DNA of 64,000 bases. Source: Nocardia abscessus NBRC 100374. GTDB lineage: Bacteria; Actinomycetota; Actinomycetes; Mycobacteriales; Mycobacteriaceae. The notes below the pieces were generated by a model. That model was not told the DNA's origin. It saw only the letters and a program-made list of their open reading frames with translations, and ran no database searches. The translations under genes were made by a program, and so were the position numbers. The stretch is from assembly GCF_000308455.1 (NCBI RefSeq), contig NZ_BAFP01000089.1:32305-96304 (forward strand), read 5' to 3'. Positions 6,920 to 14,934 of this stretch are shown here, piece by piece (within the stretch, counting starts at the first letter, position 1; each line of letters opens with the position of its first letter).

Positions 6920-7957
6920 TCACACCAGTTCGCGCAACTGCTCGATCAGCTTGACGCGCTCGGCGGCGGTCGCCGCCATCGGGACCACGTTCAGCACCGT
7001 GACGCCCGCCTCTTTGAAAGCCGCGACCCGCTCCTTGACGTAACCGGCCGAGCCGACCAGCGAGACGTCCCGGACCAGCTGGTCCGGGACCGCCTTGGTC
7101 GCGGCCTCCTTCTCCCCCGCCAGGTACAACTCCTGGATGCGGTCCGCCTCGGCGCCGTAGCCGTACTTCGTCGCCAGGGCGTGATAGAAGTTCTTGCCCT
7201 TGGCGCCCATGCCGCCGATGTAGAGCGCCAGATGCGGCTTCACGAACTCCAGCAGCGGCTCGACATTGTCCCCGATGGCCAGCGCAGGACCCGCGTACAC
7301 GTCCAGCTCACCCAGGACGGGATCACGCTTGGCCAGACCCGCGGCCAACGAGTCGCCCCACACCTGCTGCGCCTTCTCCGGCAGGAAGAAGATCGGCTGC
7401 CAGCCCTCGGCGATCTCGGCGGCCAGCTCCACGTTCTTCGGGCCGAGCGCGGCCAGCAGCACCGGGACGCGCTCGCGCACCGGGTGGTTGATCAGCTTGA
7501 GCGGCTTGCCGAGGCCGGTGCCCTGCCCGGCGGGCAGCGGGATCTGGTAGTGCTTGCCCTGGTATTCCAGGCGCTCGCGCCGCCAGACCTTCCGGCAGAT
7601 CTCCACCAGTTCCCGGGTGCGGCCGATCGGCGCGTCGTAGGGCACGCCGTGGAAGCCCTCGATCACCTGCGGGCCCGAGGCGCCCAGCCCGAGCACGAAG
7701 CGCCCGTCGGAGACGAAGTCCAGACCCGCCGCGGTCATCGCGGTCAGGCTGGGGGTGCGGGTGTAGATCTGCAGGATGCCCGACGCCAGCTGCAAACGGG
7801 TGGTCTTTGCTGCCAGGTAGCCGAGCGCGCTCACGGCGTCGAACGAGTACGCCTCGGGCACGAACACGACATCCAGGCCCGCCCGCTCGAGGTCGGCGAC
7901 TTCGGCGGCCGCCTCTTTGAAGCCCCCCGAGTAGTTGATGCTCAATCCGATCCGCAT
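6920..7957 (-). CDS. F420-dependent LLM-class oxidoreductase
   Basis: 345 residues starting 'MRIGLSINYSGGFKEAAAEV', with 'RAGLDVVFVPEAYSFDAVSALGYLAAKTTRLQLASGI' and 'GRFVLGLGASGPQVIEGFHG', the barrel strands that hold coenzyme F420 in luciferase-like monooxygenase (LLM) enzymes of mycolata. The family catalyses hydride transfer with F420, and its members' substrates are mostly unknown. The start ATG 7957 matches the family N-terminus; an in-frame ATG 12 bases upstream is possible and the far-upstream extension is not credible. The gene stands alone, convergent with the STAS gene and divergent from the cyclodeaminase-type gene. Confidence 0.88.
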   Translation of the reverse strand: MRIGLSINYSGGFKEAAAEVADLERAGLDVVFVPEAYSFDAVSALGYLAAKTTRLQLASGILQIYTRTPSLTAMTAAGLDFVSDGRFVLGLGASGPQVIEGFHGVPYDAPIGRTRELVEICRKVWRRERLEYQGKHYQIPLPAGQGTGLGKPLKLINHPVRERVPVLLAALGPKNVELAAEIAEGWQPIFFLPEKAQQVWGDSLAAGLAKRDPVLGELDVYAGPALAIGDNVEPLLEFVKPHLALYIGGMGAKGKNFYHALATKYGYGAEADRIQELYLAGEKEAATKAVPDQLVRDVSLVGSAGYVKERVAAFKEAGVTVLNVVPMAATAAERVKLIEQLRELV

Positions 7958-8108
7958 GGCACTCAACATAACGGCGAGTAGGGTTCGGGCGCGCACCGGC
8001 CACGTGCGAACGCCGCGCAAGGCGTGGTCGCGACCGAGCGATCGGCGCCACGGGGTAGCGTTCTTCTGGTAGTCCGGTCCTCGCCGCAGAACGAAAGGCA
8101 ATATCCCC

Positions 8109-8768
8109 GTGTCGCAGACCAGCACGTCGTCCACGGAAACTGCGCCGTCCTTCGGCGAGGTCACCCTCGCGCAGTATCTGAGCGATCTGGCCGCCAAGCT
8201 TCCCGCACCGGGCGGCGGCGCGGTGGCCGCATTACACGCCGCGCAGGCCGCCGCGCTGGTGGCGATGGTCGCGCGCTACACCACGCGCGCCAAGGATGCC
8301 GAGAACCGCCCGGTGGTAGACCGGATCATCGAGGCCGCCGACGAGGCCCGCGGACGCGCACTCGCGCTGGCCGACGCCGACGCCGCCGCGTTCACGGCCG
8401 TGGGCGCCGCCTACAAGCTGCCGAAGGAAACACCGGAGGACCTCGCCGCCCGCACCGCCGCGATCAACGCGGCGCTGATCGAGGCCGCCCGCGTGCCCGC
8501 CGCGGTCATCGACGAGGCCGACGAGGTGTTGTCGCTGGCCGCGGAGCTGTTCCCGATCGGGAACCCGAACGTCGTCACCGACATCGGCGCGGCTGCCGCC
8601 GCGTGCCGCGCCGCCGCCACCACCTCGCAGCTCAACATCGAGATCAACGTGACGTCGCTGCCCGCCGCCGAGGGCGACCGGTTCGCCCCGGTCCTGATGC
8701 GGGTCGACGAGCTCACCGCCCGGGCGGACGCCCTGCACGCCGACGTCGTGCACGCCGTTCGCAAATAG
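8109..8768 (+). CDS. Cyclodeaminase/cyclohydrolase family protein (FchA-like)
   Basis: 219 residues from GTG 8109. 'TLAQYLSDLAAKLPAPGGGAVAALHAAQAAALVAMVARYT' is the signature N-terminus of the formiminotetrahydrofolate cyclodeaminase / methenyltetrahydrofolate cyclohydrolase (FTCD_C) fold, an all-helical protein. 'NPNVVTDIGAAAAACRAAATTSQLNIEIN' is the second conserved block, and the length fits single-domain FchA enzymes. Expected reaction: 5,10-methenyl-THF to 10-formyl-THF, or deamination of formimino-THF. No histidine-degradation gene is nearby. A FolD homologue missing its cyclohydrolase lysine lies 4 kb away (12847-13692), which makes the cyclohydrolase role attractive. Confidence 0.85.
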   Translation: MSQTSTSSTETAPSFGEVTLAQYLSDLAAKLPAPGGGAVAALHAAQAAALVAMVARYTTRAKDAENRPVVDRIIEAADEARGRALALADADAAAFTAVGAAYKLPKETPEDLAARTAAINAALIEAARVPAAVIDEADEVLSLAAELFPIGNPNVVTDIGAAAAACRAAATTSQLNIEINVTSLPAAEGDRFAPVLMRVDELTARADALHADVVHAVRK

Positions 8769-8804
8769 TTCCGCGATCGCGGCCCGACGGTCGACTCGGG
8801 GTGC

Positions 8805-9707
8805 TCAGGCGGGCGGATTCCACGCGACCAGCACGATCTTGCCGCGCACTCGTCCGGCTTCGCTGAGCCGGTGCGCCTGTGCCGCTTCCGAGAGCGGCAG
8901 CACCCGGTCGATCGTCGCCTGCAAGTGTCCGCGCTCGACCATCGTGGTGATCTCCCGCAGTGACACCCCGGCGGGCTCGACATAGAAACGCTCGTAGCGC
9001 GGATCGGCTTCCGCGTCCGAGCCCTGGGTGTCGATCAGCCTGCCGTGCGGACCGAGCACCGGGAGCGAGCGAGATCCGTACTCGCCGCCCACCAGGTCCA
9101 ACACGATGTCGACGTCGCGCGCCACAGACCCGAAATCGACCGCGGTGTAATCGATCACCTCGTCGGCGCCGAGCCCGCGCAGGTATCCGTGGTTGGTCGC
9201 GCGCGCGGTGCCGATCACGTACGCCCCGCGATGCTTCGCAATCTGCACCGCCAGATGACCGACGCCTCCCGCGGCCGCGTGCACCAGAACGCGCTGACCG
9301 GCGCCGAGCGCGGCCAGGGCCTGCCATGCGGTCAGCGCTGCCGTCGGCAGTGCGGCGGCCTGGACAAGGTCGATGTTCTTCGGCTTCGGCGCCAGCGTGT
9401 GGGCCTGCGCCACGACATACTCCGCGTTGGCGCCGCCGAACACCATGCCGTACAACGGATCTCCCACCGCGAACCGGTCCACGCCGGGACCGAGTTCGTC
9501 GACGACACCGGACACGTCGAGCCCCAGGATCAGCGGTGGATCGCCGAGCTTTCCGACCAGTCCGGCGCGTACTTTCCAGTCGGCCGCGTTGACGCTGGTC
9601 GCGGCGACCCGCACCAGCACCTCTCCTGGGCCGGGCCGCGGCCGATCGACTTCGGCCACTTCGAGCACTTCCGGGCCACCGAACGTGTACTGCCTGATTG
9701 CGAGCAT
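8805..9707 (-). CDS. NADP-dependent quinone oxidoreductase-like (MDR superfamily)
   Basis: 300 residues from ATG 9707. 'YTFGGPEVLEVAEVDRPRPGPGEVLVRVAATSVNAADWKVR' is the N-terminal GroES-like domain of zeta-crystallin/QOR-type medium-chain reductases. 'AGQRVLVHAAAGGVGHLAVQIAKHRGAYVIGTA' is the AAGGVG NADPH-binding motif, and no catalytic-zinc cysteines are present. Such enzymes reduce quinones or enones with NADPH. It is divergent from an HxlR-type regulator gene at 9774, with only 66 bases between them that carry repeated operator-like sequences, so it is the probable target of that regulator. Confidence 0.88.
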   Translation of the reverse strand: MLAIRQYTFGGPEVLEVAEVDRPRPGPGEVLVRVAATSVNAADWKVRAGLVGKLGDPPLILGLDVSGVVDELGPGVDRFAVGDPLYGMVFGGANAEYVVAQAHTLAPKPKNIDLVQAAALPTAALTAWQALAALGAGQRVLVHAAAGGVGHLAVQIAKHRGAYVIGTARATNHGYLRGLGADEVIDYTAVDFGSVARDVDIVLDLVGGEYGSRSLPVLGPHGRLIDTQGSDAEADPRYERFYVEPAGVSLREITTMVERGHLQATIDRVLPLSEAAQAHRLSEAGRVRGKIVLVAWNPPA

Positions 9708-9728
9708 GCACCGATTCTGCGGGCACCT

Positions 9729-9771
9729 GGTACCTTTTCGATAGAAGGCACCTTTCTGATATCGAGGTACC
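9729..9771. promoter_or_regulatory. Repeat-rich divergent promoter/operator region
   Basis: Two direct repeats, GGTACCTTTTCGATA at 9729-9743 and GGCACCTTTCTGATA at 9748-9762, are spaced 19 bases apart (start to start), and a GGTACC at 9766-9771 mirrors the first. They fill the 66-base gap between the oxidoreductase and HxlR-type genes, where that regulator should bind. Confidence 0.6.
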
Positions 9772-9773
9772 CG

Positions 9774-10205
9774 ATGGATACTGCCTGTGACCGGTCCAGT
9801 GCCGGCCTGGTCGAGAGCTACTTGCACCACTGCCCCGCGCGGGAGGTCTTGGCCGTCCTCGCCGACAAGTGGGTGATGCTGGTGCTGAGCGTCCTCCGTG
9901 ACCACGAGGGGCCGATCCGCTTCAACGAGTTACGCCGCCGCCTGGACGGCATCACGCAGAAGATGCTCACCCGAACGCTGCGCAACCTGGAGCGCGAGGG
10001 TTTGGTGCGCCGCGCGGTCTATCCCACGGTGCCGCCGCGAGTGGAGTATTCGCTCACCGAACTCGGCAGGAGCATCGGCGCGATCAGTCACGCCATGGGC
10101 GTGTGGGCTGTCGAGCATCAGGACCAAATCCTCGCCGCGCGAGCGGAGTTCGACGCCCGAGCGACGACCGAACCGGAACCACTGCCTGTCGGCCCCTCCC
10201 CCTGA
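9774..10205 (+). CDS. HxlR-family winged-helix regulator
   Basis: 143 residues from ATG 9774. 'CPAREVLAVLADKWVMLVLSVLRDHEGPIRFNELRRRLDGITQKMLTRTLRNLEREGLVRRAVYPTVPPRVEYSLTELGRSI' is the canonical HxlR DNA-binding domain; Cys near residue 20 is the position that senses thiol-reactive compounds in several family members. Divergent from the quinone oxidoreductase-like gene, which fits quinone- or electrophile-responsive control. A second Cys in 'DTACDRSSAG' lies near the N-terminus. The short C-terminal tail is proline-rich and probably disordered. Confidence 0.9.
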   Translation: MDTACDRSSAGLVESYLHHCPAREVLAVLADKWVMLVLSVLRDHEGPIRFNELRRRLDGITQKMLTRTLRNLEREGLVRRAVYPTVPPRVEYSLTELGRSIGAISHAMGVWAVEHQDQILAARAEFDARATTEPEPLPVGPSP

Positions 10206-10382
10206 CGGATCATCGCACTCCGTGGCGCAGCCCCGTTTCGACCGGTCTCGACCGGGTACGCGGTCTGTGGTGGGCGTGCCCGATCACAACCGGACCGCGG
10301 ACCAGTTCTATCCGTGGCCGAGTTGATCATGTGGGCCTAAGATGTTCCTTGCCTACCACACCATCTCGAAGGGGTGGACGCC

Positions 10383-11135
10383 ATGAGGAGCGCCATTCGG
10401 TACCTGTTCCTCGCGACCGTGATCGTGGCACTGGCCGCGTTCTGGTCGGGCGCGGCGGCAGCGACGATGATCGGAAAGCCATCGATATCTCCGGTGGCGG
10501 CGATCGGACCCGCGAACGGCCAGGTGGTGGGCGTGGCTCATCCCGTGACCATTCGGTTCGCCGCGCCTGTCACGGATCGCGCACAGACGGAACAGTCCAT
10601 CGATATCAGAACTACCCGGCCACTGCCGGGCACTTTCGCGTGGACCGACGATCGCGAAGTGGTATGGACGCCGAGCGGGTTCCTGCCCGCCGACGCCGCC
10701 ATCCTCGTCTCGGTCGCCGGAACTCGCACGGAATTCCGAACCAACGCAGGTGTTTTCGGTGACGCTGACATGTCGGCGCATACGTTCACGGTCACCGTGG
10801 GCGGCACGGTCGTCCGGACCATGCCCGCCTCCATGGGCAAGCCGGGGTACGAAACGCCGACCGGCACCTGGCCGGTGCTGGAGAAGTTCCGCTCGATCGT
10901 GTTCGACTCCCGCACCATCGGCATTCCGCTGAACTCGCCGGAGGGCTACATCATCAACGGCGAGTTCGCCGAACGCCTCACGTGGGGCGGCGTTTTCATC
11001 CACTCGGCCCCGTGGTCGGTGGACCAGCAAGGTTACGCGAACGTCAGCCACGGCTGCATCAACCTCGCCCCCGACGACGCCGAATGGGTCTATCACACGA
11101 TCGGCATCGGCGACCCGGTCGTCACGCACTGGTGA
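10383..11135 (+). CDS. L,D-transpeptidase (YkuD domain)
   Basis: 250 residues. An N-terminal hydrophobic segment (about 6-28) serves as signal or membrane anchor. Next is one immunoglobulin-like domain ('SPVAAIGPANGQVVGVAHPVTIRFAAPV...'), then a YkuD catalytic domain with 'FIHSAPWS' and the active-site motif 'SHGCINL' (Cys near residue 225). These enzymes form 3-3 peptidoglycan cross-links in mycolata and are the carbapenem-sensitive transpeptidases. With a single Ig-like domain it is shorter than LdtMt2. Start ATG 10383 follows a GAAGGGG site; GTG 10374 is a weaker alternative. It is monocistronic by appearance. Confidence 0.92.
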   Translation: MRSAIRYLFLATVIVALAAFWSGAAAATMIGKPSISPVAAIGPANGQVVGVAHPVTIRFAAPVTDRAQTEQSIDIRTTRPLPGTFAWTDDREVVWTPSGFLPADAAILVSVAGTRTEFRTNAGVFGDADMSAHTFTVTVGGTVVRTMPASMGKPGYETPTGTWPVLEKFRSIVFDSRTIGIPLNSPEGYIINGEFAERLTWGGVFIHSAPWSVDQQGYANVSHGCINLAPDDAEWVYHTIGIGDPVVTHW

Positions 11136-11190
11136 GTGCCACCCTCCTCCGGGTAGCGTCGGCAGACGTATCCGATGGGAGGCCCACTGC

Positions 11191-11838
11191 GTGCGCGAAT
11201 TTCCGATTTCACCGCCGCGTGACGCGGCCGAGGCGGAGTTCCAAAATGTTTGGGGATCTTGGGCATTGGTGACGCCGACCGATGTCGGCGAGATCCTCGC
11301 CGACATCGCAGCCCCATGGTGGGTCGCCGGGGGCTGGGCGATCGACGCATTCACCGGAACCCGGCGGGAACACAGCGATATCGACGTCGCGATGTTCCGC
11401 ACCGATCTGCCCGCCCTGCGCACCGCCGCCCGGGGCCGCCTGCACATCTGGTCCGCGGGACCCGACGGCATCCGCCCCGTCGACGACCGCTTCCCCGACG
11501 TGGCCGACAGCGCCGATCAGGTCTGGCTGCGGGCCGACGCGCGGTCACCGTGGCTGATCGATCTCCTGCTCAATCCCGGCCAGGACGGGGCGTGGGTCAA
11601 CCGGCGCGATCGTTCCATGATCGCACCGCTCGACGAGGTGACCTGGATCGCCGACGACGGCGTCCGGTACCTTCGTCCCGAGTTCGTTCTGATCTTCAAG
11701 GTCAAGCAGGCCAGACCGAAGGACCGCGCGGATCTCGAGCGGAGCTGGCCGAAGCTGAACGCCACCCAGCGCGCCACGATCCGGACGTATGTGTCCGACC
11801 ACTATCCGCAGCACGAATGGCTGACTCTGTTGCGGTGA
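11191..11838 (+). CDS. Nucleotidyltransferase, aminoglycoside/lincosamide adenylyltransferase-like
   Basis: 215 residues from GTG 11191 (GGGAGG site at 11177-11182). 'WWVAGGWAIDAFTGTRREHSDIDVAMFRTDL' is the nucleotidyltransferase motif of the ANT(2'')/LinB-like group: GGWA, then the Asp pair DID that binds Mg-nucleotide. 'FVLIFKVKQARPKDRADLERSWPKLN' is the conserved end where the K/R residues contact the nucleotide. Relatives in actinobacteria are mostly uncharacterised, and true aminoglycoside inactivation is not assured. It follows the L,D-transpeptidase by 55 bases on the same strand, but a functional link is not evident. Confidence 0.8.
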   Translation: MREFPISPPRDAAEAEFQNVWGSWALVTPTDVGEILADIAAPWWVAGGWAIDAFTGTRREHSDIDVAMFRTDLPALRTAARGRLHIWSAGPDGIRPVDDRFPDVADSADQVWLRADARSPWLIDLLLNPGQDGAWVNRRDRSMIAPLDEVTWIADDGVRYLRPEFVLIFKVKQARPKDRADLERSWPKLNATQRATIRTYVSDHYPQHEWLTLLR

Positions 11839-12039
11839 TACCGATCTCGACGCGCCCGCAAAGCTCTGGGAAGCCACTCACGCGCGATGAGGCGCTGCCT
11901 GCTGCCGCCACGGCAACAGCGGCGAACCAGTAGCCATGTGGGTGTCGGGCAGTATCCTCCGGGGTGCGTGACGGCTCAATTGTGAAGGTGGCAGGGCGTT
12001 CCCGCATCGTGGCGATGGGGATAACCTGACGGGGACCTG

Positions 12040-12816
12040 ATGAAGGGCGGGGCAATGGATCGACCGGAGATGAGTGCGCGACCCGGCTATGATCGCGGAA
12101 ATCCGTACGGTGCCGGGGGGCCGGGACAAGCGCCCGCGGCGGGCGAGGAGTATCGCGGCGAGTGGTCCGCGTGGATGGATCAAGCGCCCGCCGGTGCGCC
12201 GCTGCCTGCTCCCGTGCCGACACCGGAGCCCGATCCGGACCGGTACGAGGATGAATTCACGGGTCTCATCGACCGCTCCCCCGCGCCTCGTGCGAGACGG
12301 CGGTGGGCGGTACCCGTGCTCGGCACGCTCGGTGTCGCCGCGCTGGGCTTCGCGGCCTACATGCAGTTCGGGAGCGGCGGCTCCGACCCGCAGGCCACCG
12401 CACCGGCGCCGTCCGCGCTGGTCACCGCCCCTGCGGCGCCGGTCGCCCAGTGCCCCGCCGAGCGGGTCGGCAACCGGATCCAGGGCAGCGGCGTAGGAGG
12501 GTTCGATTCCGGGCCCGCGGTGATCTTCGCCTTCCAACACGCCTATTACGTGACCCGGTCCGGCGAGCAGGTGCGCTCCACGACCACCGCCGATGCCGCC
12601 GTCCAGACGGCCGACGCCATCCAGCGCGGTATCGACACCATCCCGGCGGGCACCACCCACTGCGTGGCGATCACGCCCGGAGCGTTCGCGGGCCAATACA
12701 TCGTGGTCGTCACCGAACATCGCCCCGGGCAGCAACCGGTCACCTACAACCCGCAGCTCGTCACCACCACCAAAGACGGCGACCGCACCCTGATCAGCGC
12801 CATCGCGCGCGCGTGA
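12040..12816 (+). CDS. Single-pass membrane protein with exported C-terminal domain
   Basis: About 258 residues. A proline-rich, acidic cytoplasmic region of ~85 residues with several Trp, then 'RARRRWAVPVLGTLGVAALGFAAYMQFG' (one transmembrane helix after an Arg cluster), then an Ala/Pro linker and a folded external domain of ~140 residues. That domain holds two cysteines ('VAQCPAERV' and 'GTTHCVAITPG') that could form a disulfide. This layout is common for Nocardia cell-envelope proteins of unknown function. Both ATG 12040 and ATG 12055 have G-rich upstream sites. It converges with folD, with a hairpin at 12803-12835. Confidence 0.75.
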   Translation: MKGGAMDRPEMSARPGYDRGNPYGAGGPGQAPAAGEEYRGEWSAWMDQAPAGAPLPAPVPTPEPDPDRYEDEFTGLIDRSPAPRARRRWAVPVLGTLGVAALGFAAYMQFGSGGSDPQATAPAPSALVTAPAAPVAQCPAERVGNRIQGSGVGGFDSGPAVIFAFQHAYYVTRSGEQVRSTTTADAAVQTADAIQRGIDTIPAGTTHCVAITPGAFAGQYIVVVTEHRPGQQPVTYNPQLVTTTKDGDRTLISAIARA

Positions 12817-12835
12817 GAAGACTCCGCGCGCGCGA
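12803..12835. terminator. CG-repeat hairpin between convergent genes
   Basis: TCGCGCGCGCG at 12803-12813 pairs perfectly with CGCGCGCGCGA at 12825-12835 across an 11-base loop that contains the TGA of the membrane protein gene. It lies 12 bases before the folD stop and could terminate both transcripts. Confidence 0.65.
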
Positions 12836-12846
12836 AGAGCGCTCGC

Positions 12847-13692
12847 TCAGCGAGATTCGGCCGCGATGACGACGTGACGCATGAGCAAAGCTGTGGTGAC
12901 CGGGCCCACGCCGCCGGGGACGGGACTGAGTCCGGCGGCCTTGCCGCGCACCGAGTCCGCGTCCACATCGCCGACGATCTTGCCGTCGGGGGCCTCGTTG
13001 GTGCCGACGTCGATGACCACCGCGCCCTCGCGGACGTGCTTGCCGGAGATCAGTCCGATGCGGCCCGCCGCGGCGACGACCACGTCTGCGGCGGCGGTGA
13101 CGGCAGCCAGGTCAGCGGTGCGGGAATGGCACACCGTGACGGTCGCGTCCTTCGCCAGCAGTAGCTGAGCCAGCGGCTTCCCGACGACGTTCGAGCGGCC
13201 GACGACCGCCACGTGGCGGCCCGCGAGCGGGATCTCGTGGTGCTCGAGCAGCTCGACCACGGCCTCGGAGGTGGCCGGAACGAAACCGTCCAGCCCGGCC
13301 GCGAGCAGGCCCAGCGACAGCGGACTCACGCCGTCGACGTCCTTGGACGCGACGATCGCCGAACTCACGTCGTCGAGCGTGACACCCGCCGGAAGGGGGG
13401 TCTGCAGCATGATCGCGTCGGTCGCGGCGTCCGCACCGCGCGCGGTCAGCTCGGCACGAATCTGCGCCACACCGGCTTCCGGCCCGAGATCGACTGTGTC
13501 GCAAGCGATTCCGAGGCGTTCGGCCGCCTTGCGGAGCGAGTTGACGTACCAGGCGCTCGCCGGGTCGTCGTTCGCCACGATCAGGGCGAGGCGCGGGGTG
13601 GTGCCGCGGTCGGTGAGCGCGGCGGCGCGGGCCTTGGTATCGGCGTTGACGGCGGCGGCGAGTTCCTTGCCGGACAGCGAAACGGTATCCAC
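12847..13692 (-). CDS. folD: FolD homologue lacking the cyclohydrolase lysine
   Basis: 281 residues from GTG 13692, the start that best fits the family length; ATG 13743 and others upstream are in frame without clear ribosome sites. The NADP-binding half carries 'VAVVGRSNVVGKPLAQLLL', 'VTVCHSRT' and 'LSPVPGGVGPVTTALLM', all typical of methylene-THF dehydrogenase/cyclohydrolase. In the catalytic half, 'SAWYVNSLRKA' has Tyr49, but Leu53 stands where bifunctional enzymes have the catalytic Lys of YVxxK; Gln97 ('LQTPLP') and Asp120 ('KDVDG') are kept. Loss of that Lys in human and E. coli enzymes abolishes cyclohydrolase activity, so this is probably a dehydrogenase-only or specialised form. A separate FchA-like protein lies at 8109-8768. 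Confidence 0.88.
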   Translation of the reverse strand: MDTVSLSGKELAAAVNADTKARAAALTDRGTTPRLALIVANDDPASAWYVNSLRKAAERLGIACDTVDLGPEAGVAQIRAELTARGADAATDAIMLQTPLPAGVTLDDVSSAIVASKDVDGVSPLSLGLLAAGLDGFVPATSEAVVELLEHHEIPLAGRHVAVVGRSNVVGKPLAQLLLAKDATVTVCHSRTADLAAVTAAADVVVAAAGRIGLISGKHVREGAVVIDVGTNEAPDGKIVGDVDADSVRGKAAGLSPVPGGVGPVTTALLMRHVVIAAESR

Positions 13693-13951
13693 GTTGACAC
13701 AGCCTATCGGGCGCGGCCGGACGACTTCCTCCGCCGCCCGCATCGAGTCGCGCAAATATATGGCAATCATGCGGCGGACCCGTACGGGCGAAGCCGTCTC
13801 CTGACCGGATGCAGGCCGTACGGCCTTCTGCGACGACATCGAACCACTCCGTGCGCAAATTGCCGGATAGCGGGCTAATTCGCCCGTATCGTAATCCGTG
13901 CTTGCCCCCAGCTAACTGCTAGCACGTGCCAACCCGTTCCTCAGCGGAAAG

Positions 13952-14836
13952 GTGACGACTGTAGTGATGATCTCGAGGCATTGGAAACTTCTCGTCGCGG
14001 CGTCGTTCGCCGCGTTCTCGCTCACCGGTCTGGCCGGTGTCCCCGCGCACGCCGTACCGGACACGAACACCCTGTACAACTCCGCCCAGCACCACTTCGC
14101 CAACGGCGACGACGCCGCGGGCCGCGCCGACCTGCGCAACCTGATCGGCGCCGATCCCGGGGACGCCGAAGCGCTCGCCCTGCAGGCGATCTGGTCCGAC
14201 TACGCCGGTGACCTGCCCGGGCTCCTGGACGCCATGGCACGGCTGCACGTGGTGGATCCGGACCTCGCGCAGGGCACCGACAACGTGCTCGGCGCCATCC
14301 GCGCCGCGGTGGGCACCCTGCCGAATCCACTGCCCGCGCTGGCGGGACCGCAGACCGGCATCGTCGTGCTCGGCTACGGCTTGCTGCCGGACGGGGCGCT
14401 GCGCCCGGAACTGGTGAACCGGCTCACCGCGGCGTGGTTGCAGTCGATCGTCGCGCCACTGTCGCCGATCGTCGTCACCGGCGGGAATCCGCAGAACGGC
14501 ATCTCCGAGGCCGAGGCGATGCGCCACTGGCTGGTCGGCCACGGCGTGCCGCCGACGCGCATCCACGTGGAGAGCCGCGCGGGCTCGACGGTGCAGAACG
14601 CCCTGTTCAGCACCAGGCTGCTGCGCGATGTCGGTGCGACGAGCGCGATCGTGGTCACCTCGCCCAACCACATCCGCCGTGCCGTCGCGGATTTCATCGT
14701 CGCGGGCACCAGGGTCGTCGGCGCGACGACCTCGCTCGAACAACTGGTCTCACAACTGCCGCCGCCCGGTAGGCCGGCGCAACGCGGCATCTATCTCGAT
14801 GCCACCCGCACATTCCAGCTCAGCACGGCACGCTGA
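13952..14836 (+). CDS. Secreted YdcF/SanA-type (DUF218) protein
   Basis: About 294 residues. An N-terminal signal sequence ('LLVAASFAAFSLTGLAGVPAHA', predicted cut after AHA) precedes a short helical-repeat region ('LYNSAQHHFANGDDAAGRADLRNLIGADPGDAEALAL'). The DUF218 domain follows with 'GIVVLGYGLLPDGALRPELVNRL', 'PIVVTGGNPQNGISEAEAMRHWLVGHGVPPTRIHVESRAGSTVQNALFS' and 'AIVVTSPNHIRRA'. DUF218 proteins act at the cell envelope, with proposed roles in peptidoglycan or SAM binding; the reaction is unproven. Starts at 13952 (GTG), 13964 and ATG 13967 are all possible. It stands alone, divergent from folD. Confidence 0.82.
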   Translation: MTTVVMISRHWKLLVAASFAAFSLTGLAGVPAHAVPDTNTLYNSAQHHFANGDDAAGRADLRNLIGADPGDAEALALQAIWSDYAGDLPGLLDAMARLHVVDPDLAQGTDNVLGAIRAAVGTLPNPLPALAGPQTGIVVLGYGLLPDGALRPELVNRLTAAWLQSIVAPLSPIVVTGGNPQNGISEAEAMRHWLVGHGVPPTRIHVESRAGSTVQNALFSTRLLRDVGATSAIVVTSPNHIRRAVADFIVAGTRVVGATTSLEQLVSQLPPPGRPAQRGIYLDATRTFQLSTAR

Positions 14837-14934
14837 CCTGCCGGGCGATCGGGACGCGCGGCCACGGCCACCGGTCCCGATCGCCCTGGGAAAACGGTTG
14901 GCGGGATCGGCTGTGCGCGCGGCAGGATGGCCGG

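Noticed and set aside
8771..8782. CCGCGATCGCGG palindrome after the cyclodeaminase-type gene
   Set aside because: It has no loop and only 6-base arms; too weak to call a terminator.
12480..12520. GGGTTCGATTCC, similar to a tRNA T-loop
   Set aside because: It lies inside the coding frame of the membrane protein 12040-12816 and no acceptor, D or anticodon arm can be built around it.
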